Assembly (NCBI GenBank): GCA_023630585.1
Contig: CM042546.1
Span: 11,350,310 to 11,414,309, forward strand
Reading direction: 5' to 3'
DNA length: 64,000 bases
Source of the DNA: Cranoglanis bouderius
Taxonomy: Eukaryota; Chordata; Actinopteri; Siluriformes; Cranoglanididae
Position numbers and translations under genes: made by a program. Under the pieces are notes generated by a model, which did not search any database, was not told the origin of the DNA, and worked only from the letters and a program-made list of their open reading frames with translations. Shown here one piece after another: positions 35,468 to 50,700 of this stretch; position 1 is the first letter of the stretch, and every line of letters starts with the position of its first letter.

Positions 35468-35718
35468 TTTGGCCAGAGTGTTCATTTCCATCTGTTTGAG
35501 AAAGGCGCAGTGACATCATTAGTGGTTTTTATGATGTAATTTGATGCCACAGTTGTTCTGAACTGGCTTTTATAAGTTATATTACCCTGTAGTGAATAGT
35601 ACATGTCGGTGGTTCGCTTCAAGCATCTCGCAAACCCCCGACCGCTCAAACAGAGCAAAGCTTTGCGCCCCAGTCGGCCTTTTGAAGCTACGGTCCATCA
35701 GAAATCAAGCCACCGATG

Positions 35719-38280
35719 CTACCTGTTGTTGCCGTGGCGTTTCCGTGACACCGGCTCCTGGTGTTCCGAGAGCCACTGACGGCAGATCTGTTGCATGACG
35801 GAGTCGCTCGAGACCTCGGCGGCCTGGAGAACGTCCTGTACGAGCAAGCACGCCTTCACGGGGTCCAGCTTCACCGCCAGGAGATACGCCGCCCTCAGCT
35901 TACTGCACATCAGGTACGCTTTTATCTACACACACGAACACATAGAAGAGAGTATTTGTATTTATTAGATGGTATTATTAAAATAGCACTAAAAATTTTT
36001 AAAAAGGAGAAAACCAAAGAAATGGAAGGAAGATTACTTTATTCTCTGTGGATTTGGTCTCCAAAATCAGAGCCTCCAACTCTTTGGCCTGAAAGTGAAC
36101 AGATCACACAGAAGCTTTTGTTTAGGTCCATGACAGTATGTCGGTACATTATTAATCTTAGCAATTTGTGTGTGTGACCCATTTTTCGAAAGGTATAAAT
36201 CGGAGAAAATATCATTTATAAAATGTAAACTTACGATATCAGTTTATCAGTTTAGTTTTCATATGGCAAATGTATGCTGTTTATCATAAAATACTCCTAA
36301 TTTGAAGACACATTTTTGCTTATCCTCCAAGATCCTTTCCAGAACCATCAACGTAGGCGGTAGAGCACCGATCTATATTTAACCGCCCTACATCCATAAT
36401 ATTCTTTAGGACTTTATATGAAATGATTACGGATTTCTACTCACGTCAGCAGGGTTTTTGTCCGAGGCAGAGACGCAGCTGAGCACAATGGTGTCGCAGT
36501 CGTGTTTGGTGGCGGTGCCCGACTCGCTCACACACTTCAGCAGCTGGCGAACGGCCTGGTACTCGCGCAGGCACACCAACCGCTGACCGACACGCATGTA
36601 CACGGCCAGAGCGTCTAACTGAAAATCCTGCAAACACACAGAGAGGGAGAGAGAAAGAGAGAGATATAGCAAGAGTGTTTGATCAAATACAGATCTCAGT
36701 ATTGGACTGAAATGTTTGTATATCGTACTACACGGTAGATGTAATGAATGATGTAAATCATATCGTCTCACCTGTATGACTCGATAAGCGATGCCAAATC
36801 CCTCCTCAATGTTTTTGCCCCCCAGCATCACCTACAGAGAGAGGACACACACGCAGAGAGAAGCGGTGCATGAACATTACGCTTTGAAAAGGTTCAAGTT
36901 TGATTCGTTGAGAGAATATCCTCTGACGTCACCACGTGTCAGCAAACAGAACATCGATCCCTCGCCTGAAAAAGAAATACAATGTGCAGGCAACTCACCC
37001 TGCAGGCCACATCCACCTTCATGGGACTTCCTCCAAAAAGAGTGGGTGGGGCACTGTTGCCTGTAGGGGTGGGACTTGTGGCGGCTCGAGAGGAGGAGGA
37101 GGAGGAGGAGGAGGAGCTGTCGCATCGATGCAGAAAACGTGTCACTTCCAGCTGCAGCATGATGGTGTTCATGTGTCTAACCGAAATACAACACAACAGT
37201 CCCTGTTAGTCACTGTAAATTAAAAATTACAAAAATTAAAGATGCTGAAGACAAATAATCATTGTCAAGGAGTTCCTGATTTTGCTGATTTCCTAATCCA
37301 CATGAGGTATCTGACCTGGAGACTTCGTTGGAGCTCATTCTTTTCCTGAAGGAGGAAGAAGAGGTTTTGCGGCGGTTCTGTTGCTCCTGTAGGAAGGCCC
37401 TCAGGTGCTCTTTGGCACGGATCAGCCAGCGCTGCTGCTCGCCCAATTGCACGTAGGAGTGAGCGCCGTGTGTGAAGAAACGGATACACGTCATAGCCGC
37501 TCGGACGTGGTCCTGAATGCACACACGCACACACGTTTACAAAATGATGTAACACATTTATTAATACTTATAAATATATATCTAATAATAATTATATGTG
37601 TCATATATGCTACGTTCAACAAAAACTCTGCTCGTTCGACTTTCAACTATGAAAGTTCCACTTCTATCTAAATGCGTGTTCAGTACCATCATGAACTGCT
37701 GTAGTTGGTACAGGGTGTGGTAATAACCCTTGCGCTGGAGCATTTGGCACGCTGGCATCAGGTATCGCCCCCAGCTCTCCAACGTAGCGTCCAGAGACTC
37801 CAGGAGCCCCTGCAGGACGCCCAATCGGCCTCGTTCCAAACACGGCTGGACTACGCCCTCCAGAAACACCTCTTCTGGACACTCCTGCACAACATCAAGA
37901 CAACCGGACACTCGTTCTCCATCAAAAGTCATCCAAGAAAACGCTAATGGTTGTTAATGTGTTCTTATTAACTACTGTTAATGGCACAGGATATTACATT
38001 TACACAGTGAACGTGACAATACTTTAGATGGTGTGTACTGTGGGTGTAACCTTGCTGAGCAGATATGTGAGTGCGTCCTTCAGGCAGTCGTGACGCAGGT
38101 AGAAGCAAATGAGGCTCAGGTGTGTGCCGTAGCTCATCAGGTAGTACACACACTCCTGATGGTGTCCAGAGCGCTGCACCCGGTTGTCTGTCCGGTCCAC
38201 CGGTGCCGTATCACGCAGAGCCTCCTCCAGCTCAGTCAGGGATGCCAGGATGTGGTCATCTACTGTCTGTAACAAAAACA

Positions 38281-38320
<40 letters not shown>

Positions 38321-39088
38321 GACACAGCATACACTGCAATATTAGTATATAGTATATTTCTTCACACTGAATTGTTGCAGATATTTAAACAACATATAAT
38401 TAGGCATTTAAAATGCACCATGTCACCAGGCATCTGAATATCTTGAGCTCTAAGGCTGTGTGCAAATGTCTGAGCTGAGCTGTCTCTGTCCTCACCGTGC
38501 TCGGCGTGAGTCGGGTGGTAGACTCCAGGTGCTGGACGATCTCCTGCAGTGGTCGTGACCCCAGGTTCAGCTGGTTTCTGTCCACTGGAGCTTTCAGACA
38601 GCGGGCGAACTTCTCCCGGGCTGCACTCAGACAACCAGCCTTCAGGAGCGCCATGCCCCACGCGTGCCACACGCCGCTCGGGTCCAGACCGCTTTTGGTG
38701 GAGACCTGAGATGGGGAAAAAGGTGGGAACGAAAACATAAAACTCTATTTGTGTGGCCACTGAGGACCAGAGTGATCTAGTTGAATGTAAACACAAAAAA
38801 TTTTGGAATCTTAAAAGCCATTAGGAGTGATGTAAACCTCCTCACCTCCACAGCCAGCTGATAATACTCGGCCTCAAGCAGCTGGTTCCTCAGACGCGTC
38901 ACTGCCGTCGTCTCCAAAATGTCGTCCAGAGACGGGATGTACTTATAGTTAGCACTGACCAGGATCTTCAACACGTCCACCTTACTGATGTAGCTGTAAG
39001 CGGAGAAAGAGAGAGAGAGATGAAACACGGAACTCAGCAACACATCGGTGTATCTCTGAGAACTGTAGGATGTATGAGTGTGCGTGTG

Positions 39089-39141
<53 letters not shown>

Positions 39142-39485
39142 TCTGACCTGTCACACAGAGCCAGGTCCTGGCTGCGTACAGCTCTAACAAACATCAGCTT
39201 AGCGCTGAACATGAGCTGCTGCATGACGTCGGTCAGGAGACGAGCGTCCACCTCAGGATTGGTCAGATTGCGTGAGATCAAGCGGCAGTGACCAATCAGC
39301 TGGTGACCGCAGGCGGCGTGGTCGCTGTGAAGGGAGAGGATGGACACACACAGGGACGCGCTGGGTGCCTGAGAGAGCGAGAGAGAGAGAGAGAGAGAGA
39401 TGAACATACACACCAGAGTGACTTTCGGATCAGACAGACAGATAAACAGAAAGAAAGATCGACAGACAAAGAGAAAGTCAGGTAT

Positions 39486-39518
<33 letters not shown>

Positions 39519-40005
39519 GGTAAACATGGACCTGTTCATAGTAGAATTCACTGTGTAGCTGCTGGTTTTCCGATGCATTGGGACTGAGTCTGTACTGCCT
39601 CTGAGGAACCTCAGGGAGACAGAGGACGCCGTCTAGCGTTCCCTCAGCCGAGATCGGACTGCCGGCTACTGGAGACAAGGCGTGTTACACATTTTCAGAT
39701 CACGCTACTTATCTAGTTTTGTTCACCGATTACCATCTTATAGGGCAGCATTTAAAATAAAAAGTGTTCAAGACAATGTTTCTCTTTTTATGATAACTAA
39801 ATAATTTACTCTTGTAAACAAAATGTAATGACAAGGTGAAACATTTTGGATTGAATGTGATACCTTCTGCCTGATCCAGTTCTTCATCTGAACTGTAAAA
39901 AGACAGTGTGAGAAAGTGTGTGAGAAAGGATATGCAGAACATCATACAGCACCATGTCCCTTTTATATTGTACAACCACTGTTACAGCTAACTTGTGTAT
40001 ACATA

Positions 40006-40061
<56 letters not shown>

Positions 40062-42775
40062 TACGCTGTGTGGAAGAAGCTGTAGCACTGGTCACACACT
40101 CTCACGGGCTCCTCGCTCCCCTCCACCACCATCTTCCTGCTGGAGCAGGCGTGACACACCAAGCGGCCACAGCGCCTGCAGTGATGCCGCCGGTTAAACT
40201 GACAGAGAGAAAGACAATAGCTACGTTTAATTGCTAAAGATAACCGTATTACAGCTTAACAAGTGACTTCAACCTGTTACTCGTGAGACACAGAAAATAT
40301 ATATAACTCTTCTCTCTAGGCCTCACCATGGTGAATCTCTCTCTATGACAGACCATGCAGATGTGCCTGTAGTGGTCAGGAATCCAGTCTTTACGCTCCG
40401 GGGTTTTCTCTGGAGGGGTGAACATGGACGAGGGGCGGGGCTTCTTCCCACCCGAACCTCTGTCTTGTTCATGGACGGAGCTAGATGGAGTATGCATGGG
40501 CGTGCCGCCTGCACAGAGGACCAACAGCGAAGCTCAGGTTTCAGTGACGATGCGTTTGAGTATTACATTTCGTTTTGGGTTTAACCCGTCTTATGTTGGG
40601 CCGGGTCTCGGATCACCTTGGCAACAGACCACTCCCCTTGGTGATAACGGTTAATAGCCGATCGCCACAACAGTCACTTTGTGAAATGAGTGACGTTAAG
40701 GAGGCTTTCTAATTGGATTTACATGCCATGACTTTTTAATGAGTAGCTAATGATTAAATGCAGATGCACAAGCGGCAGACCTGTTGAGGGAGGCGGTGTG
40801 CGGCTGGGAGAAGACGACGCACTTTCCTGAACGGGACACTGCAGCAGAGCGTCCTGCAAGCTGATCACCGAGTCTAAAAACACAAACGGGAAATAAATTA
40901 ATAAAAGTAAACCATATTTTCTTTCACAGTAATGACAGAACTGTGAGAACCTTAAAATTCGTAAAGTCTTGATGGCCGATTAACTACATCTTTTGGGACA
41001 AGTCGAACATACTTATGGTCTATCAGACTATTGTACGTCATGTCTGGAAAATTTTTGCCCTCACCGCTGCGTGTCCTCTCTCGGGGGGCGTAGGGGAAGT
41101 CCAGGGCTTTCTTTGCGTACTCAGCCAGCAGTGTGTCGATGTCCAGGTTGGTGATTCCTGCTTCCTGAGTCGGTAAAAGGTTCCGGAGGGTCGAGACGGC
41201 GACTGACACCCAGTCCACCTTCAGGTTCATCAACAGCTGCTCCAGCATGAGCAGAGGATCCGCCAGCAGCTGGAAGTAGTCCTGCCGAGAAGCTTCCGGA
41301 AGAGTCAGCAACACCTGGGGACGCAAAGTTAGGAAATACAATAATAAATTCTGCTTTATACAACTAGCATGCTAAAACTAACTGGACTTTCTTGCTAGGA
41401 GGCGTGGCCTCTGTGCTTGTCACAGTAAAAGAGGCGTTCCAGTCCTCAAAGCTAACTTTTTTTTTTTGTTTGTTTGTTTAAGCTGAACTCGTTTTGCAAA
41501 ACACTGGATCCAACCGTATCATATTGAAACAACACTGAATCGTACTGAATCGACTCACTGATCAAGTCTCGTAACATTGCATCTTCCCTGACAGAAAGAA
41601 AACGCGCTCCTGGTTAGTGCCAAACATCTGCACACATGTATAAACATGCACACACACACACACCTTAGAGCCCAGGTGCAGGGCGTGTATGTGGCGTCTA
41701 CGTGCTGGCGTCATCCGGCTCTGAAAGTGCAGCGTGAGGTAATCAGACAGGAAGTGGCAGGCGGCCAATCCGGGCCTCTGATCTAGTGCACGCTCGCTAA
41801 CCTCCAGCGAATCAGAGAGGCCCTCGAGGAGCTAGAGCGAGGGAAAGAGGTAGTACATACATTACAGGTTTTTATGAATAATTCAGCCTATAAGTAATGT
41901 TCTGCCTTTTTGTCAGAACGTTTGTGCACACTGTCGTACCTGGAAGGCGTCCTCGGTTCTCCCGTTCTCCAGCAGATGGAGCAGGTGTTCAGTCTGGAGC
42001 TGCAGTTTAGATTGCTCTGATACGGGATACAGCTGCACCCACTGAGCACACAAATCAAACTCCTGGTAACACACACACACACACACACACACACCCCAAA
42101 TGAATCAGTATAATGAGCACAAGCCACCTCACTTGAGCACAGAGATGAAATGTCTGCAGATGATCACAGTTTATTTAACCTAATTTATGAAGTATTGTCA
42201 GACTGACCCGTGTCTTCAGCAAAAGGGAGAACATGGACTCAGGGTTTCTGCTCGACTCCTCCTTCAACTCCTGCCACGTCTGCCATTCCAATGGAGACTG
42301 TAGGCTCAGCATCTACACCACACACACACACACGAACTTCAGGAGTGATGTTGAATGGGACGACAAATAAGACTACACTGTGACATCATTTAAAGCAACA
42401 CTGAGGTTAGCAAAAACTCAAATCCCTCTTCAGTGTTCCATACAAAGCCCACTCCCAAAACACACACACACACACACACACGTTTTACTAAGGTAGAATC
42501 TGAAGAGTGACTGGTAGTGAATATATGCCACAGATAGGTCCAAGGAGCGTAGTATGAGCCACACACACACACACACACCCTGTTGTACATGTCGAGTTCA
42601 TGTTTTTTCTGCCGCAGCTGGGGCGTGAGCGTGTGATCCGGGCTCGAGTCACTGAGGCAGAACTGCAGCAGCTCCAGGCAGCTGTGAAGAGGCCATCGCT
42701 CCAAACCCTGCAGCGCCACACGGGCTCGCAGCTCCCAGTCCTTCACCCGGAACAGCTGCTCTGTACCACACTCTC

Positions 42776-42811
<36 letters not shown>

Positions 42812-43899
42812 GAAAAAAGATTTGGAAACACACATTTACACTTAAACAGAATTATGGCCATGTCTTATACAACACTATTATCCCTCGATATATAATTGTA
42901 ATATGTTTGAGTACTACTCACAGTTTCATAATATTTACATATTCAAAGGCAAAAAAAAATACACACTTGAATGTTTAAGGACATGTTTTGCTCTCATTTG
43001 TTCTAACACTGTCCTGAATGTTCAGCGTGAATGAACAGATATAAGCTCGTACCCTCCAGGGTGGAGCAGGCGAGCAGTCTGTCCCGTAGCGCCCCCTTCT
43101 GGCTGCAGTTTTGCGCGTAGAGCTCCAGCAGGCTCAGCGCTCGGTTCAGGTCTCTGGTGCTCAAAGCTTGCTGGAAAGCTTCACTCACCATCGCCTGACC
43201 CGTTCCATCTTGAGACCCGGAGAAGAGCACGGCCACTGTGCCCGACTTCCTGCTCAGAGCTGCTCCAACGCCGTCCTCGGCCTCCGGGGACGACCCCAGC
43301 ACGGGCGCCGCCATGTCCGCTAGGAAGGCCTTGAGGATAGGGAAGGACGTGAGCAAAGCTTCGGCCTCTTTGGAGATCTGCTCCAAGTCCAGCGGAGCTT
43401 CTTTACGTCCAGCACTTCGAAAATACGAAGGCAGTCCGGGCCATGCAGAGGAGGCCACACGGGCGATCTCCACCCTACTCACACCGAGCAACGCCAGGAC
43501 AGCGACGAGCGGAGAGCGGGATTTCAGGAACGACAGAGCAGAGGCTGTGAGGAGGAAAGAGGACGACGACGATGACGATGAAGTTGAGGATAAAGACGAA
43601 GACGGAGAAGGAGGAGAGGTGGAGAGACTCGGAGAGACGCTGTTTTCGATCGACGCCTCAGATTCCGAGCTGGGTTCAGAGACGGCGGGAGGTTCGGAAA
43701 GGTCAACGGTGAGAGTTCGCTCCTGAGCGTGCTGATGGAGGAGAGAGGCGATGCTGGATGGGCAGAAAGCTCCTCCGTCGGCTCCTGCACCCTTCATGGA
43801 GGGAGGGACCCAGAGAGGGAGCGGATCACAGCAGCGCTGCACTATGACCTGCTGGACGTTTACATGCAGACCCTCCTGATGCAGCAGAGACAGTAACCT

Positions 43900-43956
<57 letters not shown>

Positions 43957-44454
43957 CATGGAAGGAAGACTCACACTGATCTTCACCAACTTTAAAAAAC
44001 ATTTTCTTTAAGTGATCAAAATAAATTAACAAATTTTTTTTAAAAACGATCAAATGGATATAAAAACCCAAGAAAAAAAATTATATTAGAAAATAGAAAA
44101 TTATTTATCTATGAACGGTCATTTTATTCTGAGTAATTAGATGTTAATCGCTAATTATTTAATATGTTAATTAGTTAATTGAGTATCACATTTGTTTACA
44201 GTTTTGTTTGTGATTAATATTTATTAAGTGTTACTAATTTCCTTTTTAATTTTTTTATAATATATTTTAAATAAATAATTGCTTTTTCTGTTTTGTAGCA
44301 CTTTCCCTGCTGCAAAGTAAATAAAATAAATCAGATTGTTGTACCTGTCGGGTGTGACCTGTCTATCGAAGAGTAGGTGTGAGAGGAGCTGATGTGGCGA
44401 CTGCAGTAGCACGAGCAGAGGATTCCCCAGTTTCACTGCCGAACTCTGATCTGA

Positions 44455-44535
<81 letters not shown>

Positions 44536-47500
44536 GCACATGCAGCAGGTGAATATAATGTTATCTTATGTAAATCCTATGACTTCTACCAAACACTTTC
44601 TAAAGATCAAATGTGGAATAAAGTTCTGCATTAAAAAAAACAACAACTCACCTTCGGAGCCCAGGCTGCGCACCAGCACCGACGCCAGCATATTGATATA
44701 ATCCAGGAAGCTGCGCATGTAATCTGGCCTACTGGTGGCACCGTCCAGCTCGATAGGACACAGCTGGTCCAGGGAGCGCAGCAGCTGTTTCATAGCAGAG
44801 CGGACGGGGTGCGAGTCGAGCTCGGACTGCTTCAGGCCTGCCTGCTCCAACAGAGACGCCAGGACAGAGCTGGCCGACTGACTCTCACCTACAGCAGGCA
44901 AATCACAGAGCAGACAGTAAACTGTTTGGGATTACAAGACACATCATTCCCTCCTAAATAATCTCTCTAGACAGACAGACAGAATTTTAGTTTTGGTTTA
45001 GTCGAGTTTAGTGTTTGTCTTGTTAGTGGTGCTGCAGTTTACTGCGACGTTGTTAACTGCATTCTGTGTTAACTGCATGAAGGAAAGAATGAAGATACAA
45101 AAAAAATCACTAATTTATTAAATAAATGTTGAGCTCGTACCGGCCATGTCGAGGGCGGAGGTCAGAGTCTGCAGTGTGACCTCGAGGCGCTGGACGAGCA
45201 TGAGGCGGGAGGCGATGGCTTCCTCCGTGAGGGACGAGTGACTACAGAGGAGGACTTCCTGAGCGCTGCAGCCGAACGGAGGCATGACTCCACCCTCGTC
45301 TCTGTTAGAGTCTTTTACAGAGAAAGAGAGGGAAGTTGATATACAGTACCACTGCGTTGGTACACCTCTCTGTTTCATCATCCCATTTATGAGCACATTT
45401 ATTAGATGTATATATGAATCCATTGTTGTTCACAGATGCAGTACTGTGCAATAGTATTGGGCACATGCAAAGAAAAAAAAACAAAACGTAAAGAGCAGTA
45501 AACAATAGTAAATGAAACAAAGTCAATATTTCGTGTGACAAAAAAAATGTTTAAAACAATTAAAATAAAAACAGTAGTCTCCGGTACAATGTGTGCAGTT
45601 TTATAAGGAAATGAGCTGGTAAGTTTTATTGAGCATCCTGCAGAACCAGCCACAGTTCTTCTGGACACTTTGACTTTCGCACTCGCTTCTTATTTTTGCA
45701 GCGAAACCTAGCCTAAAAAATAGCCTAAAACTTTTGCACAGTATAACAGTACTGTACAACGAAAAAGGAGCAACACAATATGAATGCTTGTGTACCTGAT
45801 TTGGGTGGCGCTTTGCTGGTCGTTGTTCTGGTGAGTATTTTACTGATCTGCTGCAGTACAGAAGGAAAACCCCGAACGCCTTCAGGATGATGAACGTCTG
45901 GGTCCAGTGTGATACCTGCGGTTGAAAACAGAAATAATGTACAAGTCAATGGATTGAAGGGGGAATGAGGGTGTGGCCTCTGTGCCTATGAGTCTAAGTT
46001 AAGGAGGTGTGGCCTCTGTGCCTCTCAATTATGGAGGTGTAGCCACTGTCCCTCTCAGTAAAGGAGGTGTGGCCTCTGTGCCTCTTTGTAAATGAGGTGC
46101 AGACACTGGGTGCTTCTCAATACTCAAACTGATGCTTCCTTGTTTCCTCGCTCCTCCGTCCTCCAGCCCGGCGTTCTTTCTGTACCTCACACTCGAACAC
46201 ACACACACAGACACACACGCACGCACCTCGACTCTCCAGCGAGGTGTGCAGTCTCCGCTCAGCCGTCTCCAGAAGCTGCCGTGAGCTCTTCCACAGCTGG
46301 CACTGGCAGCAGGCCAGGTCAAAAGCGGCCATGCCAGCCGGACTCAGTTCCTCCAGCAGGGGGCGCAGGGGGTCTGAGGGGTCAGAGAGAGGGTGAGAGA
46401 GCCAGTAGTTCTCCTCCAGACAGGCCAGAGGGCGAGAGGGAGAGCTCAGGAGGCGGTCAGCCACGTCGGATATGGAGTAGAACGCCATGCCTGAAGCGGA
46501 GAGAGCGAGTGTGTTAGAGGCATGAAGGGTCAAATCATACACCAATTGTCCGATTCCGAGTCTGAGCCGTATTAACACGGTACGTGCATACCTGCTGCAG
46601 CTGCGTTGCCGATGCTCTGCAGAGTGGATCTGCTACTACTGCCCAGGCGGCTCCGTCCCGGTCCCGTCACCCCGACTGACCCCAGACCTTCCAAGGAGGA
46701 CGATAACGAAGAAAGGGACTGGCTCTCGATCTTCTGCTCGACCTGAGCGAGTTCAGACAGAACCTCGTGGTAACGCTCCATGAAGAGAAGCTCCCCACAG
46801 CATGGTGCGTTCTCCAGCCCGAACATCAGCATCACCTACACAAACACACACACACACACACACACAAACACACAATCTAGGTGTTGCACAAAACAGTTTA
46901 CATCCTGTAGTAGTGTTCTACATAGTGTAGCAGTGTAGAGAATAGTGTGTAGGGAACCTGATGAGCCTCCACGTAGTTTCCTCTGCGTATGCAGGAGATC
47001 AGGAGAGACTCGGGAGGGGAGAGCATGGAGGGAACGAGCCAGCTGTGAGGTCCTCCACACAAACACACTTCATACTCCACACTCACTGGCACGGTGCCAC
47101 CACTGCCATCTTGAAAAACACAGAAAACACACTCTGAGATGAACTCAGCATTTTTAACTGCCAAAATTATCAGATAAATCTGTAAATATCAGAAACTGAG
47201 ATATAAACCAAAAAAAGTTGCATGTTTACATGCAGTCCATTAAATGATACCTTAAACATGTTTCATTCTTTTTTTTTTTTAATTACTAGACACTAACAGA
47301 AATGAGTAAATCCACAGCTAAGAAACATAAACTAAACTAATCATGTAAAAAATTAAAAATATAAAAAACAAACTAAGGTTACAAACTTGAAACATTGGTT
47401 TAGATTAAAGAGGGAGGATTACAGCACGCTGTTGTTTGGGAGTTACGCTTATGAATCACGTGTCTGTGACTCCAACCTGAAGCGCTGGTGCTGATCTCTC

Positions 47501-47641
47501 CGTTCTGTCGTTCGGAGGTCATGCGTCGCTCAGGACGACGGCGATGCGATCGCTTCTTCTTCCTGACACCAGAAACACCGCTGCTGCTGCGCCTCAGAGG
47601 GAGAGCCGAGTTCACGCCTGGGGAGGGCATAGCTGGACCAC

Positions 47642-47709
<68 letters not shown>

Positions 47710-50700
47710 ACTTGACTTTGCTGACAGTAAAGATTTCTTGTTGGTGTTATTTAACCACAATTATTCTATATTGAATACAGTGGGTATAGAAAAGAATCAC
47801 CCCCTTTAAAATATTTGCATTTGCTTTTCAGCCTGAAATGAAGGCGGACACAGTTTTTGTTTTATCCAGCTGTATTTACTCAGTGCAACTTATAACATCC
47901 AAATGAAAGATATAACACCAACATGTCAGAAAAAAATAATTAATAAATAAAAAAACAGAATCACTGAGTTGGAAAAAGGATCACCCCCTTGCTTTAATTT
48001 GCCTTAATTTTTTTTAATTACAGCCTTTAGTCTGTTGGGATATGTCTCTACTAACTTTGCACATCTAGACTTTGCAATATTTGCCCACTCTTCTTTGCAG
48101 AACTGCTCAAGTTCAGTTAAATTTGATGGTGTCCGTTTGTGGCCTCAGAATCTTCAAGGTGCGTTTTGGCAAAGCTCAGTCGTGGGTGGCTTTTTTCTTG
48201 CAACCCTCCCATACAAGTCACATTTGTGGAGAATTTGTGATATTGTTGTCACATGCACACCATGACCACTCTTTGTCATAAATTCCTGCAACTGCTTCAG
48301 AGTTACTGTAGGCCTCTTGGTAGCCTCTCTGACCAGTTTCCTCCTGGCTCTTTCATCCAGTTTGGAGCGACGTCCTGATCCAGGGAGGGTCTGTGTTGTA
48401 CCAAATACCTTCCACTTCTTAATAATAGACTTCACTGTGCTTCTAGGCATTGATAAAGCCTTTGAATTTTTTTTCTTTGTATCCGTCTCCTGACTTGTGC
48501 CTGTCCACAACTTTATCCCGGAGATCTTTTGACAGTGCCTTGCCACCCATAGTTGATTGTTTGCTTCAGTTGCACTACAAAATGCTCCAGGAAAGCTTTT
48601 TCATGCTGAGCTAATCAAAATGACCACAGCTGATCACAGTTGAAAGTCAAATGGCTTTGTGTGTCATTGAGAAGGTGATTAGATACACCTGATTTTTAGG
48701 GGGGGGGGGGGGGGGGGGGGTGATCCTTTTTCCAACTCAGTGGATTTTTATTATTTTTATTTTTATTTTTCTGACATGTCGGTGTTATATATTTCACTTG
48801 GATGTTATAAGTTGCACTGAGTAAATACAGCTGGATAAAACAAAAACTGTGTCCATCTTCATTTCAGGCTGAAAAGCAACAAAATGTGATTATTTTAAAG
48901 GGGGGTGATTCTTTTCTATACCCACTGTATCTATTCACTATATTTGCTCACTACATAGGGCATAATTTAACAACTCCCGTCAACTTGTCAGTCTTAGCAA
49001 ATGCGGTGTGGCCTATGTGCCTCTCAGTCTTAGTGAAGGAGGTGTGACCAATGTGCTTGTCAGTCTTAGCAAAAGAGACGTGGCCAATGTGCTTGTCAGT
49101 CTTAGCGAAGGAGGCGTGGCCGATGTGCTTGTCAGTCTTAGTGAAGGAGGTGTGACCAATGTGCTTGTCAGTCTTAGCAAAAGAGACGTGGCCAATGTGC
49201 TTGTCAGTCTTAGCAAAAGAGACGTGGCCAATGTGCTTGTCAGTCTTAGTGAAGGAGGCGTGGCCGATGTGCTTGTCAGTCTTAGTGAAGGAGGTGTGAC
49301 CAATGTGCTTGTCAGTCTTAGCAAAAGAGGCATGGCCAATGTGCTTGTCAGTCTTAGTGAAGGAGGTGTGACCAATGTGCTTGTCAGTCTTAGTGAAGGA
49401 GGCGTGGCCTCAGTATCAGTGATCTTTTTGCTTGTATGTCCAAGGGAATAACATTTTATTACACTGAAACTGCACTAAATAGTATATTATAAATAATATA
49501 TAGAATATATATAAATAATATATTCACTCTTAGCTGATGTTTTATGCGTCAGATTGTTGTAAAAACCTCTAAAATAAATAAGCAAAGACCACAATGCATG
49601 TATTATCTATATGAAATATAAACAATTTCACATGACTCACCACTCGGGTTCCCCTGATTGGTGGTGACGATCTGCAGCCTCCAGTGAGCCTCGGCCGTGT
49701 GTTTGGAGAGCCTCTGTAAGCGAGAGCTGAACGTCTCCACTGTAACCGAGCAGCCCAGACTCTGAGCCAGCTCTGCCTCGGCCTCCAGCGCCCTCCCCGG
49801 GGCACATATTCCCTCCAGTCCCTCTCTGAGGAGCCGCAGGACTCCCTCCATCGTACCAGGGTCAAGCAGGAAGCCGCGGCAGCCCGACGTCACCTGACCA
49901 GGCTTAACACTCGCAGAACACGCGCCCTTCTCTACACGCGCTGCTCTTTCGCTGTTCTGTTCTTTGAGCTTCTCTTCATTGCTGCTGCTCCGTTTCCTCT
50001 CCGTGTCGGAGTGATGCGGCTCGGCAAAGTCAGAGAAGGACAAGAAAAGTAGCGAGAAGACGTTCTCCAGGAGCTCCAAGCGAAACATCGTAGGAACCGC
50101 TTCCAAGTAGAGCTGACACTCTGAGATGTAATGCTGAAACAGGGACGAGTGACCTGGGGGGAGAAGTTACCATTTTATGTATAATTGTTGCCATGGTAAT
50201 GCAAATTTCTGCTAGTGTCTTGGCTATAAAAGTCGCACACAACAGACATCTTTCTATTACATTTGCATATTCTTCACTTTTCACTATTCACTGTACACAC
50301 CTTCAGCCTGTTCCTTCTGCGGTACCTGTGCCGAGCCCAAGTCCGAGCAGCTGACACGCGTGTTCACACACACGGCGTAGACGGCGTATTTCATGGCACA
50401 GAAGCCCCTGAACAAGGTGATGTTGCGCTGGACGCAGGTGCTCTGAGCGTCTCCAGACAAAGAGTCTCCTTGAAAACAGTATAAAGTATAAAGTAGAGTC
50501 AGGTGTTGAATTCTGGATTCTGATTGGTCAGAAGGGGTCGGTTAATTTTCTATAACAGCAGTACAGTAGTGATGCATGCTTTCAATAGTAAACGCATAAA
50601 CAGAAGTTGACAAGACAAGCTGTTTGTTTTATTCCTGTTACACCACAGCAATTACTATGATTACAAATTTCTATTTGCATACTGCAGCTTTTTCTGACAT

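Larger units (their letters stand above)
31676..35718. other. Intergenic region between the converging rdh and zfyve26 genes
   Basis: About 4 kb without a recognised gene. Contents: the rdh 3' region (no clear nearby AATAAA; one lies near 32721), a TTC-rich stretch (about 32430-32496), unique AT-rich DNA (32500-33750), two long AT tracts (33808-33985), a degenerate minisatellite (about 33990-34560), then AT-rich DNA up to the zfyve26 3' end. Confidence 0.6.

Noticed and set aside
43238..43726. 162-codon plus-strand frame
   Set aside because: Antisense shadow of zfyve26 exon 19.
49003..49412. Regularly spaced repeats resembling a CRISPR array
   Set aside because: Units are contiguous, without unique spacers, in a vertebrate intron.
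49008..49451. 147-codon open frame with a 12-residue repeat (and one on the other strand)
   Set aside because: It is the translation of the 36-bp minisatellite, has no family resemblance and lies inside a zfyve26 intron with no splice support.
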